A stretch of 64,000 nucleotides of DNA from Hygrophila difformis. Lineage: Eukaryota; Streptophyta; Magnoliopsida; Lamiales; Acanthaceae. Within the stretch, counting starts at the first letter, position 1. Each line of letters begins with the position of its first letter. The position numbers were made by a program, and so were the translations under genes. The stretch spans positions 36,984,487 through 37,048,486 of the forward strand of contig JAOANR010000015.1 of assembly GCA_030278955.1 (NCBI GenBank), written 5' to 3'. Under the pieces are notes generated by a model that searched no databases, was not told the origin of the DNA, and saw nothing but the letters and a program-made list of their open reading frames with translations. Of this stretch, positions 43,600-54,900 are shown piece after piece.

Positions 43600-43998
43600 C
43601 GTAACTCTGTCCATTTTCTAATTTGGTGACATACTTTTGGAGGCTTTTAATTTAGTACAGTAACTTTGCTAATAGTCTCCAAAATGGTCCCGTCGGACCT
43701 TAATCAACCCAATTTGCTGACCCTGCACGGTAATAGTGTAAATAATTAATTTAATTGTGTCATATATGTGTCTAGGCATTGATTGAGTTTGACCTACACA
43801 TATGAATACTTTATGACCGGTTTGTTGAGTTTGAAGGAGACCATTAAATTAGAAATAAGGTTAAAAATCGTCCATATGTGTAGGGCCTACATGGCACCTA
43901 TATGAAACACTTAAATTAATTATTTCCACCAATCTAGTGCCACAACAGTAAATTTAGGTGATTAAGGCCTGATGAGACCATTTTGGAAACCATTATTC
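43600..43998. mobile_element. Fold-back MITE remnant
   Basis: Arms at about 43678-43785 and 43895-43998 pair imperfectly ('tctccaaaatggtc' with 'gaccattttggaaa'; 'aataattaatttaa' shared). The left side extends further than the right, so the right end is truncated or the outer part is another fragment. No target duplication found. Confidence 0.5.
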
Positions 43999-44509
43999 AG
44001 CGCTGGCCGGAAGAATATCTGGAGGGAGGAAACAACATAGATGGCACAAGAACAGACGGTTCTTCACTGAACAAAATTGGGATTAGGGAGCTGCAGGAAT
44101 GGGCAGAGTGACTTTGGTGCTGGGGTAGGGCAAAATTGGGATTCTTGAGCAGTTGTCCAATTTAGGGGATTTTATTGACCTGGAGCTCCAAGTCATCATT
44201 CAGGTCCCACCCAAAAATGCCAAATAACAACTCAGATCGGGTCAAATGTTTGATCTTAGTAATCTTTTGGTCACATCAAGCACTAAACTGGATTATGGGG
44301 CTGTGGGATTGTTTGGGCGAATATTAACACAACAAAATTATGGGATTCGTTGAGTTATTTTTCCTCAACAACGTGCATTGTGTGTCAATGGTTATTGAAA
44401 ATGTCTTCGATCAATTGAATGGTGGACACTTTATATGAGAAAGAGTTACTCTACCTATTATTAATTCATTTTGAATCGGAATATTTTATTCAAATTGTGA
44501 CATGATATC
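43999..44509. other. Unassigned intergenic stretch
   Basis: No gene or clear repeat end. About 44375-44400 resembles 2250-2280, part of the same dispersed duplication that links the 2-5 kb and 43-46 kb regions. Confidence 0.45.
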
Positions 44510-44518
44510 AGAGTTATG

Positions 44519-44844
44519 GGGGAAAAAAACCAATATTGTCCAATAATTTTAAAAAATTTTCGAAACAGTCCCACAAATATCGAATTACACGAATCCGTCC
44601 AATAACTACAATAATTTTCGCCTAACCCGTCCATGAACCCGATTTTTTGCTAATCATCGCCAAACCCGTCCCATATCTACTATAATTATCGCCGAACCCA
44701 TCCCTCCATTAGGATAGTTATGGGTCGGGTTCGGCGAAAATTAGCGAAAAAACCTGGTTCAGGACGGGTTCGTCTAATTCGATATTTATGGGATTGTTTT
44801 GGAAATTGAAAAAACTTATGGGACTAAATGAGTTTTTTTTTTCC
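44519..44844. mobile_element. Mutator-type fold-back MITE (copy with 9-bp duplication)
   Basis: Inverted arms ('cagtcccacaaatatcgaatta' against 'ttcgatatttatgggattg' end) and the exact 9-bp duplication AGAGTTATG (44510-44518, 44845-44853). 326 bases, no gene. Same family as 33053-33297. Confidence 0.9.
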
Positions 44845-45257
44845 AGAGTTATGTATAGCGTGTGAAGAAAAGGGATGATTGCCATATGCAAAAATGTAAA
44901 AATTCATGAAGTAAAACCAACATAAAATAAATATTTCATAGCACATTCATCATATAAATAAAGGGATGATTCATCACCCTAACTCATCCGCAATATACAA
45001 ACCTATAAACACAGTCATAATAAATACAAAAGCTATACATAACGTAGATAATCAGCACATTCAATATATTTGTGCATATTCAACATACAAACATATTCCG
45101 ATAGCATTATTCAAAAGATTACACACAGGGAAAGTCGTACACGAACGAGTAACGACATCATTGCTTCATTATTGAGTGCAATATCTGCACTTCATCGTTT
45201 ACTGAAAGCCACCAGCACCACCAGATGGTTTCAAATCTCTTCCACCCTTCTTTATTA

Positions 45258-45517
45258 CTTCCTCCATTCTCAAATATTTCTTAGGGTCCCACTGTGCACG
45301 CAGTCCAATGCACATTTTGAATCAATAATAACTCAAGTTCGGTATATGTAAAAATTCTAAAAGTTCGATATTTAAAAACTACACGACGAAACTAATCTAA
45401 CAAAATCCCTCTTAACTATATTTTAACTTGTATAACTATAATAAAACTTTAAATCAAAGTGCATGTGTGAATAGTGCCTTAAAACCAAATGTAGTAAACA
45501 TTTGAGAACGGAGGAAG
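45258..45517. mobile_element. Stowaway MITE in exon 2 of LTP-like copy C
   Basis: CTTCCTCCATTCTC ... GAACGGAGGAAG, TA on both sides. Compared with copy B, the insertion point is within the first few codons of exon 2. Confidence 0.85.
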
Positions 45518-45907
45518 TATTAGCTGAAAATTAAACAATATTCAGTAGGAAATTAATGCGTAGTGTTTACTGCTGATTGGAGAAAAATTAGTGCTAAATA
45601 GCAGACGAAATGAAAAATGGATAAATATGATGAATTATTGGAAGGATGAATAATCTAATGTACTTAAATGGAAGAAAAATTAGTATTAAAAACTAGTAGT
45701 ACTTTGCTTGTCAATTACATAAAAAGAAATGGAAGCAAATAATATTGGGACACCCAACAAAGAAATTAAACACGGAGTAATAAACAATTGTAGGAGTATT
45801 ATTTTTCTCTCTTTGCAGGTTAATTAATAAAATGCTCTTATATACCTATAATGAAGGGGATGAATTTAGAAAATACATATATATATCTACTATATATAAA
45901 CACGAGA

Positions 45908-46600
45908 CAGTATCTTTGAACAGTTGAGCGTATTTTGGAACAGTTGTTCCCTTAGGAACAGTGCTCAACTTCCTCAGTTTCGTCTGGCGCAACACGCCCT
46001 ATTTCCTCAGTTTCGTCTGGCAATAGCTCCCACGAACTTGTTCTCGTCGTCGAACCGTCGTCCTTGCCCACCCCCACGCTCTCTTTTCCGTTGCATCGCC
46101 ACTCTACGGCGGACCCACCGCTCGGCGGTTTTGATTTTTCGTGTGCGCCGGCGCATCCCCTCGGATTGCCACTTCGCCACGGATCTGAAATCCTCCTCGC
46201 TTCGTCGTGCAGGGTGTCGCCCGCCGCCTCCTATGCCTCCCCGGCCTCGTTCGTGCCGGCGACGTTCGTATCGGCGTCTGACACAGCCGTTCGTGCCGTC
46301 GATTTGGCGTAGGAACCCCAGAAGGCTCTACCACGCTTGCTCGAAACGCCGCCGCCTCTCTTGCCTGTGCTGCGGCCTAGGCTTCCACGCTTGACACTGG
46401 GCGCAAACGACAACAGTGCCAAGGTTGCCCCTCCGTCCAATATGTTCAATCTAGCCATGCAATCACCCTCATCTAGCATGACGAGCTGGGGAAGCCGGCT
46501 GCGTACATTTTGGGGTTGCAAATTTTGAGTGAAGCACGATCGCCTCCAATACTTCCTCTGAACGACCGCACGAGCTTGCACCATCCCTTAAAATTAGGCC
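45908..46600 (+). other. GC-rich captured segment at the Helitron 5' side
   Basis: A long GC-rich stretch with overlapping open frames on both strands (for example 45924-46394 plus, 46231-46584 minus), rich in Pro/Arg/Ser in translation. This looks like a captured 5' exon or leader of a host gene. No domain recognised, so no coding claim. Confidence 0.4.
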
Positions 46601-47159
46601 TGTTCTTTTACTGTTTATTGTGATTCTGTCTTACGCGTGTTTGGAAAATGATTGCTGATTCCTTATATGATTTGTTCTCTGATTTTTATATTGTTCTTTT
46701 GTTGCTGATATAGGTGTTTGAGACTTCGAGATAAGTGTGTTCTGAGTTGGAGAGGCTTTCTCTATATTCAGGCTTCTCTGTTAGTATATACCAAAGGCCT
46801 GCTTTTTGGTCTCCTTATGTTAGCTGAATTGATCTTGTTTGTGGACGTTTGTTTGCAGTCAATTATGTGCTAACAAGTGTATCTTTCTCCTTATTTTGAT
46901 TATTTTGATAGTGAGCAGACAAATGTGTTGTTTTGAAAAATAGGAAGATAGTGTGTAGAAAGGGTTAAATTTTGGGTCAAGATACTGAGAATGATTGTTG
47001 ATCTATAAAACATAATTGACATACCAATTATATGGATGAATAACTTCCACTTTCATGGGATTCTGTATGTTTTCAGCACTGTCAATTTCACTTGACACTG
47101 CTGGTGGATTTTTTCCCCCTTAATTTTGCATCAGATGGCTTGATGTTTACTCTATTTCC

Positions 47160-49700
47160 AGTGCAAGAGGCAGTTGAAGCCTCAAAAAAGGATTGATGAT
47201 GTTTCCCCAATCTTTAGGAGGATGAAGTACCATGTTTTCTGGCATAAACAAGTAATGATGAACTATTCATCTTTTGACTTACTAGATTTTGTCTCGGCAG
47301 CCCACTCCATCGTTTCTTTCCTCATTCCCTACCTCTCTTGCTCTCACTGCTCTATTTTGGTGGTTAATTTATTTTTTTAAATTCATGGAGTGAACATTTT
47401 TTTTTGGAGACCATTGGGGATTTCGTATTCAGGAATGTCAACTTTTATTACAATGAATACAGTTTTAAGATACAGTTCAGTTGATTTGGATTGGATTTGC
47501 AGTGAAATTTGCATATCAAGTGTTTGATAAAATGCTCAAGAGCTAGATTTGGCCCGCATTTGCTAAGTGTTTCCCCTTTTCTACTTTACGGTTCGTATCT
47601 TCTCTTTTTAATTTCGGCTCATTCATTGTTCCCTCTGCGACTTTCTTTGTTGTAGGATACCTCTTGTGTACGAGAGACGATGCGAATGGTGGAACCTGGA
47701 AGCATATGAAAAAAGGTTTGAAGAATTGATGAAACCAAATACAGACCAGGTTCTAACAATGCCAGGCCTCCTCATTTTTCTATTTAATTATTGAATCTCG
47801 TTGCTTTCAATTTTTATATCTTCCCCTTTTTGTATGTTGCTTTATGCTCTGAAAAATTCAGATCGTTATGCATCCATTTGAATTTATGTTTGCTTGGTTG
47901 CTACTTCGTTTGATTTTTATTCGATTTGGCTTCACTTCGTAGCCAACACATCAAACCTTCTTGGAGTATTTCGGAATCCCACAAATGTTCAGCTTGTCCT
48001 TAATATTGTCAGAGATGGTTTTGTTGTGTAATTATTACTCTTTCATCTTTATAGATTTTTAATGGGGGTTATGTTTCTTTCTACTGATGTTTGGTTAAGG
48101 CAAGGATTTCAAATATTAAGTGGCTGAAAGTGCCTGCACTCATATGCAGCAGGGATGAGATTAGGGAGTAATCATTCCATCTATCGCCCTCGGCATTCTT
48201 ATCTCTCCCTCTGCACGACCCTGCCACTGCCACTCTTCGCCATTGCACCCTCATCGCCGCCATCACTCCACCTCAAGGTCCATTATTTGATTTTACTGTA
48301 TTGTATGTAGATATACATTTTTTAAATCTATGGAACCAGAGACTGGTGAATTTTGCTCTGAGGTAATCTAATTTATTTTATTTCTTGTTTGGTTCAGGAC
48401 TTGTGCATTGATTCTACATCTTATGATCTTAAAGCATTCAAATTATTGTTTAATTCGCAGGCACTGCACTTGTAAGTATTGTATTTTTCTTTTCATTGTA
48501 TTTTGGTTGTTGCCGTTGTGAATGTGTTTTTGGACATTCATATCATCATAGGACATAAATATAGCCTGAGATAAATCCTCTCATTAATGCCAGAGGTTCA
48601 GGCCTGCAATACCCCATACGTGGTTATACCTATTCTCTGCTTGTATTTGAATTTTCTTTTTTAAATTTTATTTTATCACAAATCACTAGACAATGCGTCT
48701 TCACGAAAAAATCTTCAACTTTCAACGATGTGTAAGTGTTTGGGGGTCGATTTAGCTCCTACTATGATCTATTTTTCAGTGGATAATAATAATTATATTT
48801 ATATTGACATGTAATTGTTTAGTTACAACAAAAATCTATGAGCAGTTGGATTCTAGCCATTATTTGGTTGTTTGTCCCTATTTATTCAATCCATCTGGGT
48901 TTGAGTGGCAGAAGTAAGTTCTCTGTCCTTAAACTTTTTTATACTTCTTTTGTCCTGTCTATCTAATAAAAAATTAAGCATTTATGATTACTGTCCGCAT
49001 CTCCGATCTTAATTGATTTTTAATTTGGTTGGCCCGATTGTAGGGCCTCAAAAGAGATGACCAACAAACCAGTTTAGAGGACTTCAAAAAACGAGAAGAG
49101 CAGGTGCATATCAAATTCTTTAGTTGTTTAGTTTCCAAATTATTTAGGAGGTATATATCAAATTCTCCGCTTCTCAAGCAGTTTTCCATCTTTACCTGTA
49201 AAGTTTGATCAAATTCTTGAAACTCATTAGCACTTTGGTAACTGGGTTATGATTTTTTTCCTAGGCACGGACAACGCTATCAATTGCTGCAGCTATAAAA
49301 GTTTTCGATTTGATTTTATTTTCCTTTGAGTGGTTGGTCCAAGTCTGAAAGTGATTGATCAATTTGGGGAGGTGTGGATTTTGTGAAATGCCGGAAATTT
49401 TGGTGAAGATCATATTTATTCTTTTACTAATTTTTTGAGAATTACTGCTCATAGACTTAATAAGAATTTTGGGTGATTGAGGGGAGTTTGAAGAAGGTGG
49501 TGATTTGGGTGGGATGTCAAACTCCAAGGTGGTAAAAGAATGATGGACGGTCAGGGATGCACACAGGAAGATTGGGAGAGCATTCATTCACATGCAATAT
49601 TTAGTGCTCAAGGCTAGATTGTTGGCCTATTACAAAATCAAACCTCAAGATAATGTGGTAAATGACTGGAACGTTCATGTGCAGTTCTCTTTACTTAGTA
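47160..49700 (+). other. Exon-like fragments of unidentified gene(s) in the Helitron
   Basis: Short open stretches bounded by splice-like sequences: about 47160-47255 (KPQKRIDDVSPIFRRMKYH), 47656-47748 (tag|gatacc ... accag|gttcta; YERRCEWWNLEAYEKRFEEL), 49044-49101 (tag|ggcctc ... agcag|gtgcat; KRDDQQTSLEDFKKREEQ) and about 49610-49692 (LLAYYKIKPQDNVVNDWNVH). All are in plus orientation with T-rich intron-like sequence between. Probably one or two captured genes; family not recognised. Confidence 0.4.
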
Positions 49701-50144
49701 TTTTGATTATTTCCATTAGAAAGATTATGATCACTGGTTATTTGTGATGAATTCATCTCTTAATTACATGACCACTATTATTAATGCCTTATGTAAACAC
49801 TCTTTGCTTGATTGAAGTGTGAAATGAATTCATTTCTTATAATTGTGAATTACTTTTCAAGGATATCAGATCCATTTCACAATTCAAGTGGGACAATAGA
49901 TGAATACTGTAGAAATGCAGTGTCCTACCTTTTTTTTATTGAACCACGGAATCCCTCATTGATCTCAATAACAATGCAGCTGAGTTGTTTCCGGATAGAT
50001 CATAAATGCAATGCTTGCATAGATGGCATAAGGTTTTGAATCCAAAACTTGTTACTGGCTTCAGCAGGTTGGCTGCTGCATTTTCTTCCCAAGTTATCTG
50101 TCTTTATTTCATCATTTTGATATTCTTGCATTCATTCACAGCAG

Positions 50145-50771
50145 GTTGGCCTTATGAAGTAGGTTGCAAATGCTACAAATGATGTTGCTGGTGATGGCAA
50201 GTATACTTATTTTCTCATTTTATAACTTCATTTCATTTTATGAGATGAACTGTCCTTCTATTTCTTAATGTGATGGATTGTACAAATTAAATGTCTTTTT
50301 TGTACTACAGGTACTACCTGTGCAACTGTCCTCATTTGAGCAATATTCACGCAAGGCTGCAAGTCGGTGGCAGCATGTATGCATGCCATGGATGATCTCA
50401 GAAGGGGGATACAATGGCCGTTGAGGCTGTAGTTACAAACTTCAAAACCTGGGCTAGAATGATTAGCACATCAGAAGAAATTGCCCTTGACACGAATATC
50501 ATGCTTTATTTGATTAGGATTAATCGAGTTAGTTAATGTACATTATAATGCATTCTTCTGAAAGCTATCTATAGATCATCAAATGAAGAGATAATATCTA
50601 TCAAATAGAATGATAGTATTTGTTTTTTTGCCTATTTTATCACTTGCAGCTTGTAATATGTTAATGCATTTGTAGGATGGCACAATTTCTGCTAATGGAG
50701 AAAGAGAAACTGGTGAGCTGATTGCAAAGGCAATGGAAAAAGTTGGCAAAGAGGGTGTCATCACAATCTAA
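50145..50771 (+). pseudogene. CPN60: Captured fragment of mitochondrial chaperonin HSP60 (CPN60) gene
   Basis: Three exon remnants in order: 50152-50200 (VANATNDVAGDG, with a stop replacing the Gln before it and donor GT changed to GC); 50311-50495 (GTTCATVL ... GCKSVAA ... LRRGIQ ... MISTSEEIA); 50676-50771 ([31 protein letters not shown]). The order and the intron positions match plant mitochondrial HSP60, residues roughly 110-230. In the living gene the product folds imported proteins. Here stops, a lost donor and small frameshifts show a dead copy carried by the Helitron. Confidence 0.85.
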
Positions 50772-51153
50772 GTATGGTTCTGAGCCTGAACCTTTTAATT
50801 TATCATTTTTCTCAATCAAATTTTCTTGTCTCATGGAAGTATGAGAAGTTGCGTCTGGTCAGGAAAAAAATGCTTCTGTTCCAATGGGAATGCTCCTCAT
50901 AGACATTAAGATTAACTAAAATCTAAAATGAGGAATCCTAATTGTCCAGTTTTGTCATACAAACCCATAGGAGTAGTTGGATTAGGTCATCTCTAATTAC
51001 CTTTTTAACATTTTAGGGTTCTTTTTGACATTTTCCCATGAAGTATGAATTGGAAAAAGGACCAGATACATAAAAGCTGTTTCTGGGCATCGATTGCAGT
51101 GTTTTGAATGTCTTACTAACTATAGTTTTTCATAATATTTTTTCTCCACCGAA

Positions 51154-51190
51154 CGCGCGCAGTGTAGCGCGCGCTACCGAGAGATTTCTA

Positions 51191-51191
<1 letters not shown>
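51154..51191 (+). other. Helitron 3' terminus: hairpin and CTAG
   Basis: CGCGCGC, loop AGTGTA, GCGCGCG, then 14 bases and CTAG. The T that follows is host sequence. This hairpin is thought to terminate rolling-circle strand transfer in Helitrons. Confidence 0.85.
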
Positions 51192-51230
<39 letters not shown>

Positions 51231-51557
51231 ATTGATGAGAAGATGTCAACATACGACGTACATATATATGTAGAAAATGCTCTACAATTATTATGTACGA
51301 AGTATATGCTAATAGTGCTTTGAGGCAAATATTATCTCCTATCAACCTGTGGATACCTTTCCCTTTAGATATGTTTTAAAGTCGTGAGGGATTGGCCTTT
51401 AAAAGGGGAAAATATCAACAAGTAGGTGCGATTGATGTTACACTAATAACTAAAGTGAATCCCTGAAGGATGTTAATGTACGTAGCAGCGTCAGGAAGAG
51501 TAGAGGTAAGTGGCAACTCTTTGCCATGCCATTTATAACACCAAGATTAGGAATATC

Positions 51558-51691
51558 CACTACAAGAAATTTGCGTGAAGGTGACGAAGACCAATGTCGT
51601 CACCTAAAATTTTATAGCCAGACGGATTTCGTCGCCTCGTGGACCAGGCGACGAAATCCTTCCATTGTTTTCCCGTAAAATTTTTGTAGTG
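51558..51691. mobile_element. CACTA-type MITE
   Basis: Begins CACTACAAGAAA and ends TTTTTGTAGTG. 134 bases with a 14-bp perfect internal stem (GGATTTCGTCGCCT and its complement, about 51625-51660). The 3-bp flanks are ATC and ATA, so the target duplication is imperfect. Confidence 0.75.
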
Positions 51692-51871
51692 ATATGGCAT
51701 CTACTAGTTCCAAATCACAGCACAATATCCCCGTACCCCACAACAACTGCTCTTATACACCCGTTTGTTGTTTGTCCAGGCAGTGTGCACGACTGGTTAG
51801 GCTCATCACTGGCCGAGGCTAATTCCTGGAGGCTGCAAGAAGCTAATACAACGACCAATAGCAGACTGAAG

Positions 51872-51936
51872 CACTACAAGAAAATTGCCCGTAGGCGACG
51901 AAAAAGGGCGAGGAAAGAAAAATTCCTCGCCTGGGG
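51872..51936 (+). mobile_element. CACTA-type MITE fragment cut by LARD2
   Basis: CACTACAAGAAAATTGCCC plus a hairpin (GGCGAGGA / TCCTCGCC), ending where the LARD2 LTR starts at 51937. It sits in the start region of LTP copy C exon 1. Its other half should lie beyond the window. Confidence 0.65.
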
Positions 51937-54900
51937 GTGAAACTTTTGACAATTTCCTACACGGGCTTTTCTAAAATATCCCAAGTTAAATTTATTAAAA
52001 GGAAAGAGTTATGATTCGTGGGGAAGGGGTTTAAGGATATATTTCACTTTTTATTACTCATGTGGGGTGCTCTAATTTCAACGGCGCTGTGATCCTCCCC
52101 GTCATGAAACTTTTGACAACTTTCATAGTGCAGCCGGGATAGATAGTTCAATCTTGACCTTCAGTCTGTCACACTGAAGATCCCCAGCATTTGGCATCAT
52201 GAAACTTATCATAGTTTCATGTCATGAAGATCCTTGCCATGAAACACACTCCCACTATATGAGTATTTTCTGAAAAATCATAATCCTGGGTTCCAATTTT
52301 ATTCAGTGAAACCAATTTATGAAGATGGAGTTGGGATTAGGGATATATTATAGGTTGTCACGTTTTTATTGCTCGTGTTAAGAAACTGTGCCCCCGAAAG
52401 CGCACGGTGTCAAAAATTGCAGTAATTTATAGTAAGACCGGATCGTTCACGGGAGGATGTGCGATAGAAGCAGGGCCCACGTCGTTTACTAAGATTTTCC
52501 ACTCGGTTACTCGATTCAAGTTTTGCAATGGTTTCTAACAACTACTTGACAATAATTTAAAATAGATTATGAAAGCAGTTTAATATTATTCTACAACGCA
52601 TGATAAATTTAGTCTAGGAAGCGATTAAATCTATTTTAAGAAAGCAATGTAAAATTATGCTAAGAAAGCAGATAAAATTACTCTACGAAAGCAGAATTAA
52701 AAAGCGACAGAAGGGACAGAGAGAAAATAATAAAGATTGGACAAGATTCAGATGAAACACAATTAAACTTCCATTTTAATACACAGATCTTCGGTTAGGG
52801 TAATTCATCAGTTAGCTAACTCTCATGCTTTCTGCACTATGTTCCCTTTAACAGACAGGTACTTACAGTGAGAATTTACATGCTCTTAGGACCTCAATTT
52901 CTAAGATACCACAGATTAATAACTCCCCTTTGCAATGCCTTGCAAGAGTATGTTAATCATCTGTGGTGGACAAGCAACACCTAACATATCATTAGTTGAT
53001 ATGCCAAGTACTCCTATCGTCCCCCTTGTCACACCCAAAGTCCAAATCTAACCCCGAACTAATCCACAACTCTTAAACCTTTCAACCGGCAGACACATCT
53101 CCAGTTCTTCCGAGTGACCTCTATGAAAGTATTTTAAAGAAAGCGGTAAAGAAAGCAATAAAGAAAGCATTTAAAAACCTATCATCGGAAATCTTAAAAT
53201 ATATTCACAATCCGTTAGTATAAAAGAGCCCCTGGTCTTGGTGACCCGATGCAGATTTAGAACTACCCAAATATCAGTAAGCCACATGGCTTATAACATT
53301 CGGTTAGTTATGAGATACAAACATGAGTGGAACAAACCTATGAAGGGTTGTTCCGAATGTACTCACTCAAGACTCAATTTTAGGCTTTGGTGAGAGAAGA
53401 GAGTAGTTGAAAGAATACTCAACCCTACCTTAGAAATTAACCAAGGCCTATATGTTGTTCCTCTAATACTAATTATCACATCTTATCCGAATCCAAGTGG
53501 ACACTGATTCGATGCAACATTTAATAAAAGATTTCCAACACACAACAATTTTGAGAAGCAAATAGATACTTGAAAATCATTCCCTAAACAGGTACTAGAC
53601 TCTCAATTAAAACACAGATCCTTTCAGTCTAGGTGAGACCTATTCGCTGACTCTGCTTCTAAGCTCTCAAATTCAACCCCCAGTGGAATATGAATTAGTC
53701 ATAACTGTGAAATTATCCCTTACTTAGATCCGGATTTTATAAAGTGATTTTTGTGGAAATTTATTGTGCAGCATCTGATTTAAATCAAGATTTCTATGTC
53801 CAAGGAGAAGGATCTCCAAAATATTATAGACCACAATATCTTCATAGTATTATCATGCATACGGGTATATGAGAAATAAAATAAAATACCCCAAAATATA
53901 TGGTGGGGTTAGACAGAATTTGATACACAAAGGTGGATTAGCCTGAGATAAGAAGAAATTGGCTAAAGAGAATGTCAGAAATAATTGGGGTTATCCTAAC
54001 TGCAAACATCTGCTGCCCGGGTCCTAAGTATTCCAGATGGAATGATTTTTAGACAGAAGAATGCCTTAAATGACGGTTGCCGCCGTCATCTTAGACTTCA
54101 CTATCTGTGAGTTTGGATGAAAACCCACATGTTCTATTACTGTAATAATTATTAGATGACATTGGCATATATCATCTATTATTACTACAATTCTAGATTC
54201 AGGTTTTGAAATTAAGATAAAATGAAGAAAACTGTATCTGATTAGGAGTTGGCTGAGTGACTAATCGTGATCCCCGTGAAGGGACCTTTTCGCCGTAGCT
54301 TCCACCAACCACTAATCAGACCATGCAAAATAACGAGTAATAATTAATACACGGAAGACGAGCTAATCGTGATCCCGGTGAAGGGACCTTTTCGCCAACA
54401 TTGATCTGTGGTATTTCTTATTACTCATTCATACACACGATGAAAGGGAAAAAATAAGCAAAGTTAAGAAAATGTTTTTGGTAATGTGTGAGGGTTAATC
54501 ACACGATAATTAAGACTCTAATGGGTTGAGATGTGTAATGGATAAAATTAGATGTAATGGGCTTAGGCCCAATACACCCATGCAACTTACACAACTCTTG
54601 AAATAAAATATTTTTGGAGTTTTAAAATAGAAACAAGAAAGCAATTCGGTCTATTGGGCAAAATGCAAAAGAGACCGAATTGATGATGCATGAGATATGA
54701 AGTAACACCATATCCAATTAATCCTTGTAAAGTCATGAAGCATCCTCTAATTCAAATTGTCAAGCAATTCGGTCTAAACCGAATTGGACAATTCGAATTG
54801 ATGAAGTCATTCCTTTACTCAAATTTGGCTAAGGCATTTACCCCAAAATGAGGGTAATTCGAATTGCCAAGTCAATTCGGTTTAGACCGAATTGGCAATT

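Larger units (their letters stand above)
45886..51191 (+). mobile_element. Helitron carrying host gene fragments
   Basis: 5' end TCTACTATATATAAA after an A; 3' end CTAG followed by T, preceded by a 7-bp stem of C/G only (51154-51160 with 51167-51173, loop agtgta) 14 bases before CTAG. These are the diagnostic Helitron ends with insertion between A and T. The host sequence on both sides is the LTP intron, continuous with copy B, which proves both borders. 5306 bp, no Rep/helicase seen, so non-autonomous. It carries spliced-gene fragments in plus orientation, including HSP60 exons. Confidence 0.88.
44880..51871 (-). pseudogene. LTP-like gene copy C, disrupted by Stowaway, Helitron and CACTA insertions
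   Basis: 3' flank 44880-45175 matches 3755-3935. Exon 2 with TAA at 45199-45201 encodes GGRDLKPSGGAGGFQ. Its start is interrupted by a Stowaway MITE (45258-45517) next to the splice acceptor. The intron resumes at 45522 and matches copy B until 45885, then the Helitron follows to 51191, then TA repeats as in copy B. Exon 1 is a diverged fragment at about 51725-51871: hydrophobic leader (LASCSLQELASA), then SCTLPGQTTNGC, then frame loss before the CC pair. The start codon end is cut by a CACTA element at 51872. Confidence 0.7.

Noticed and set aside
51201..51345. Minus-strand frame with repeated Ile-Tyr
   Set aside because: Translation of a TA microsatellite.
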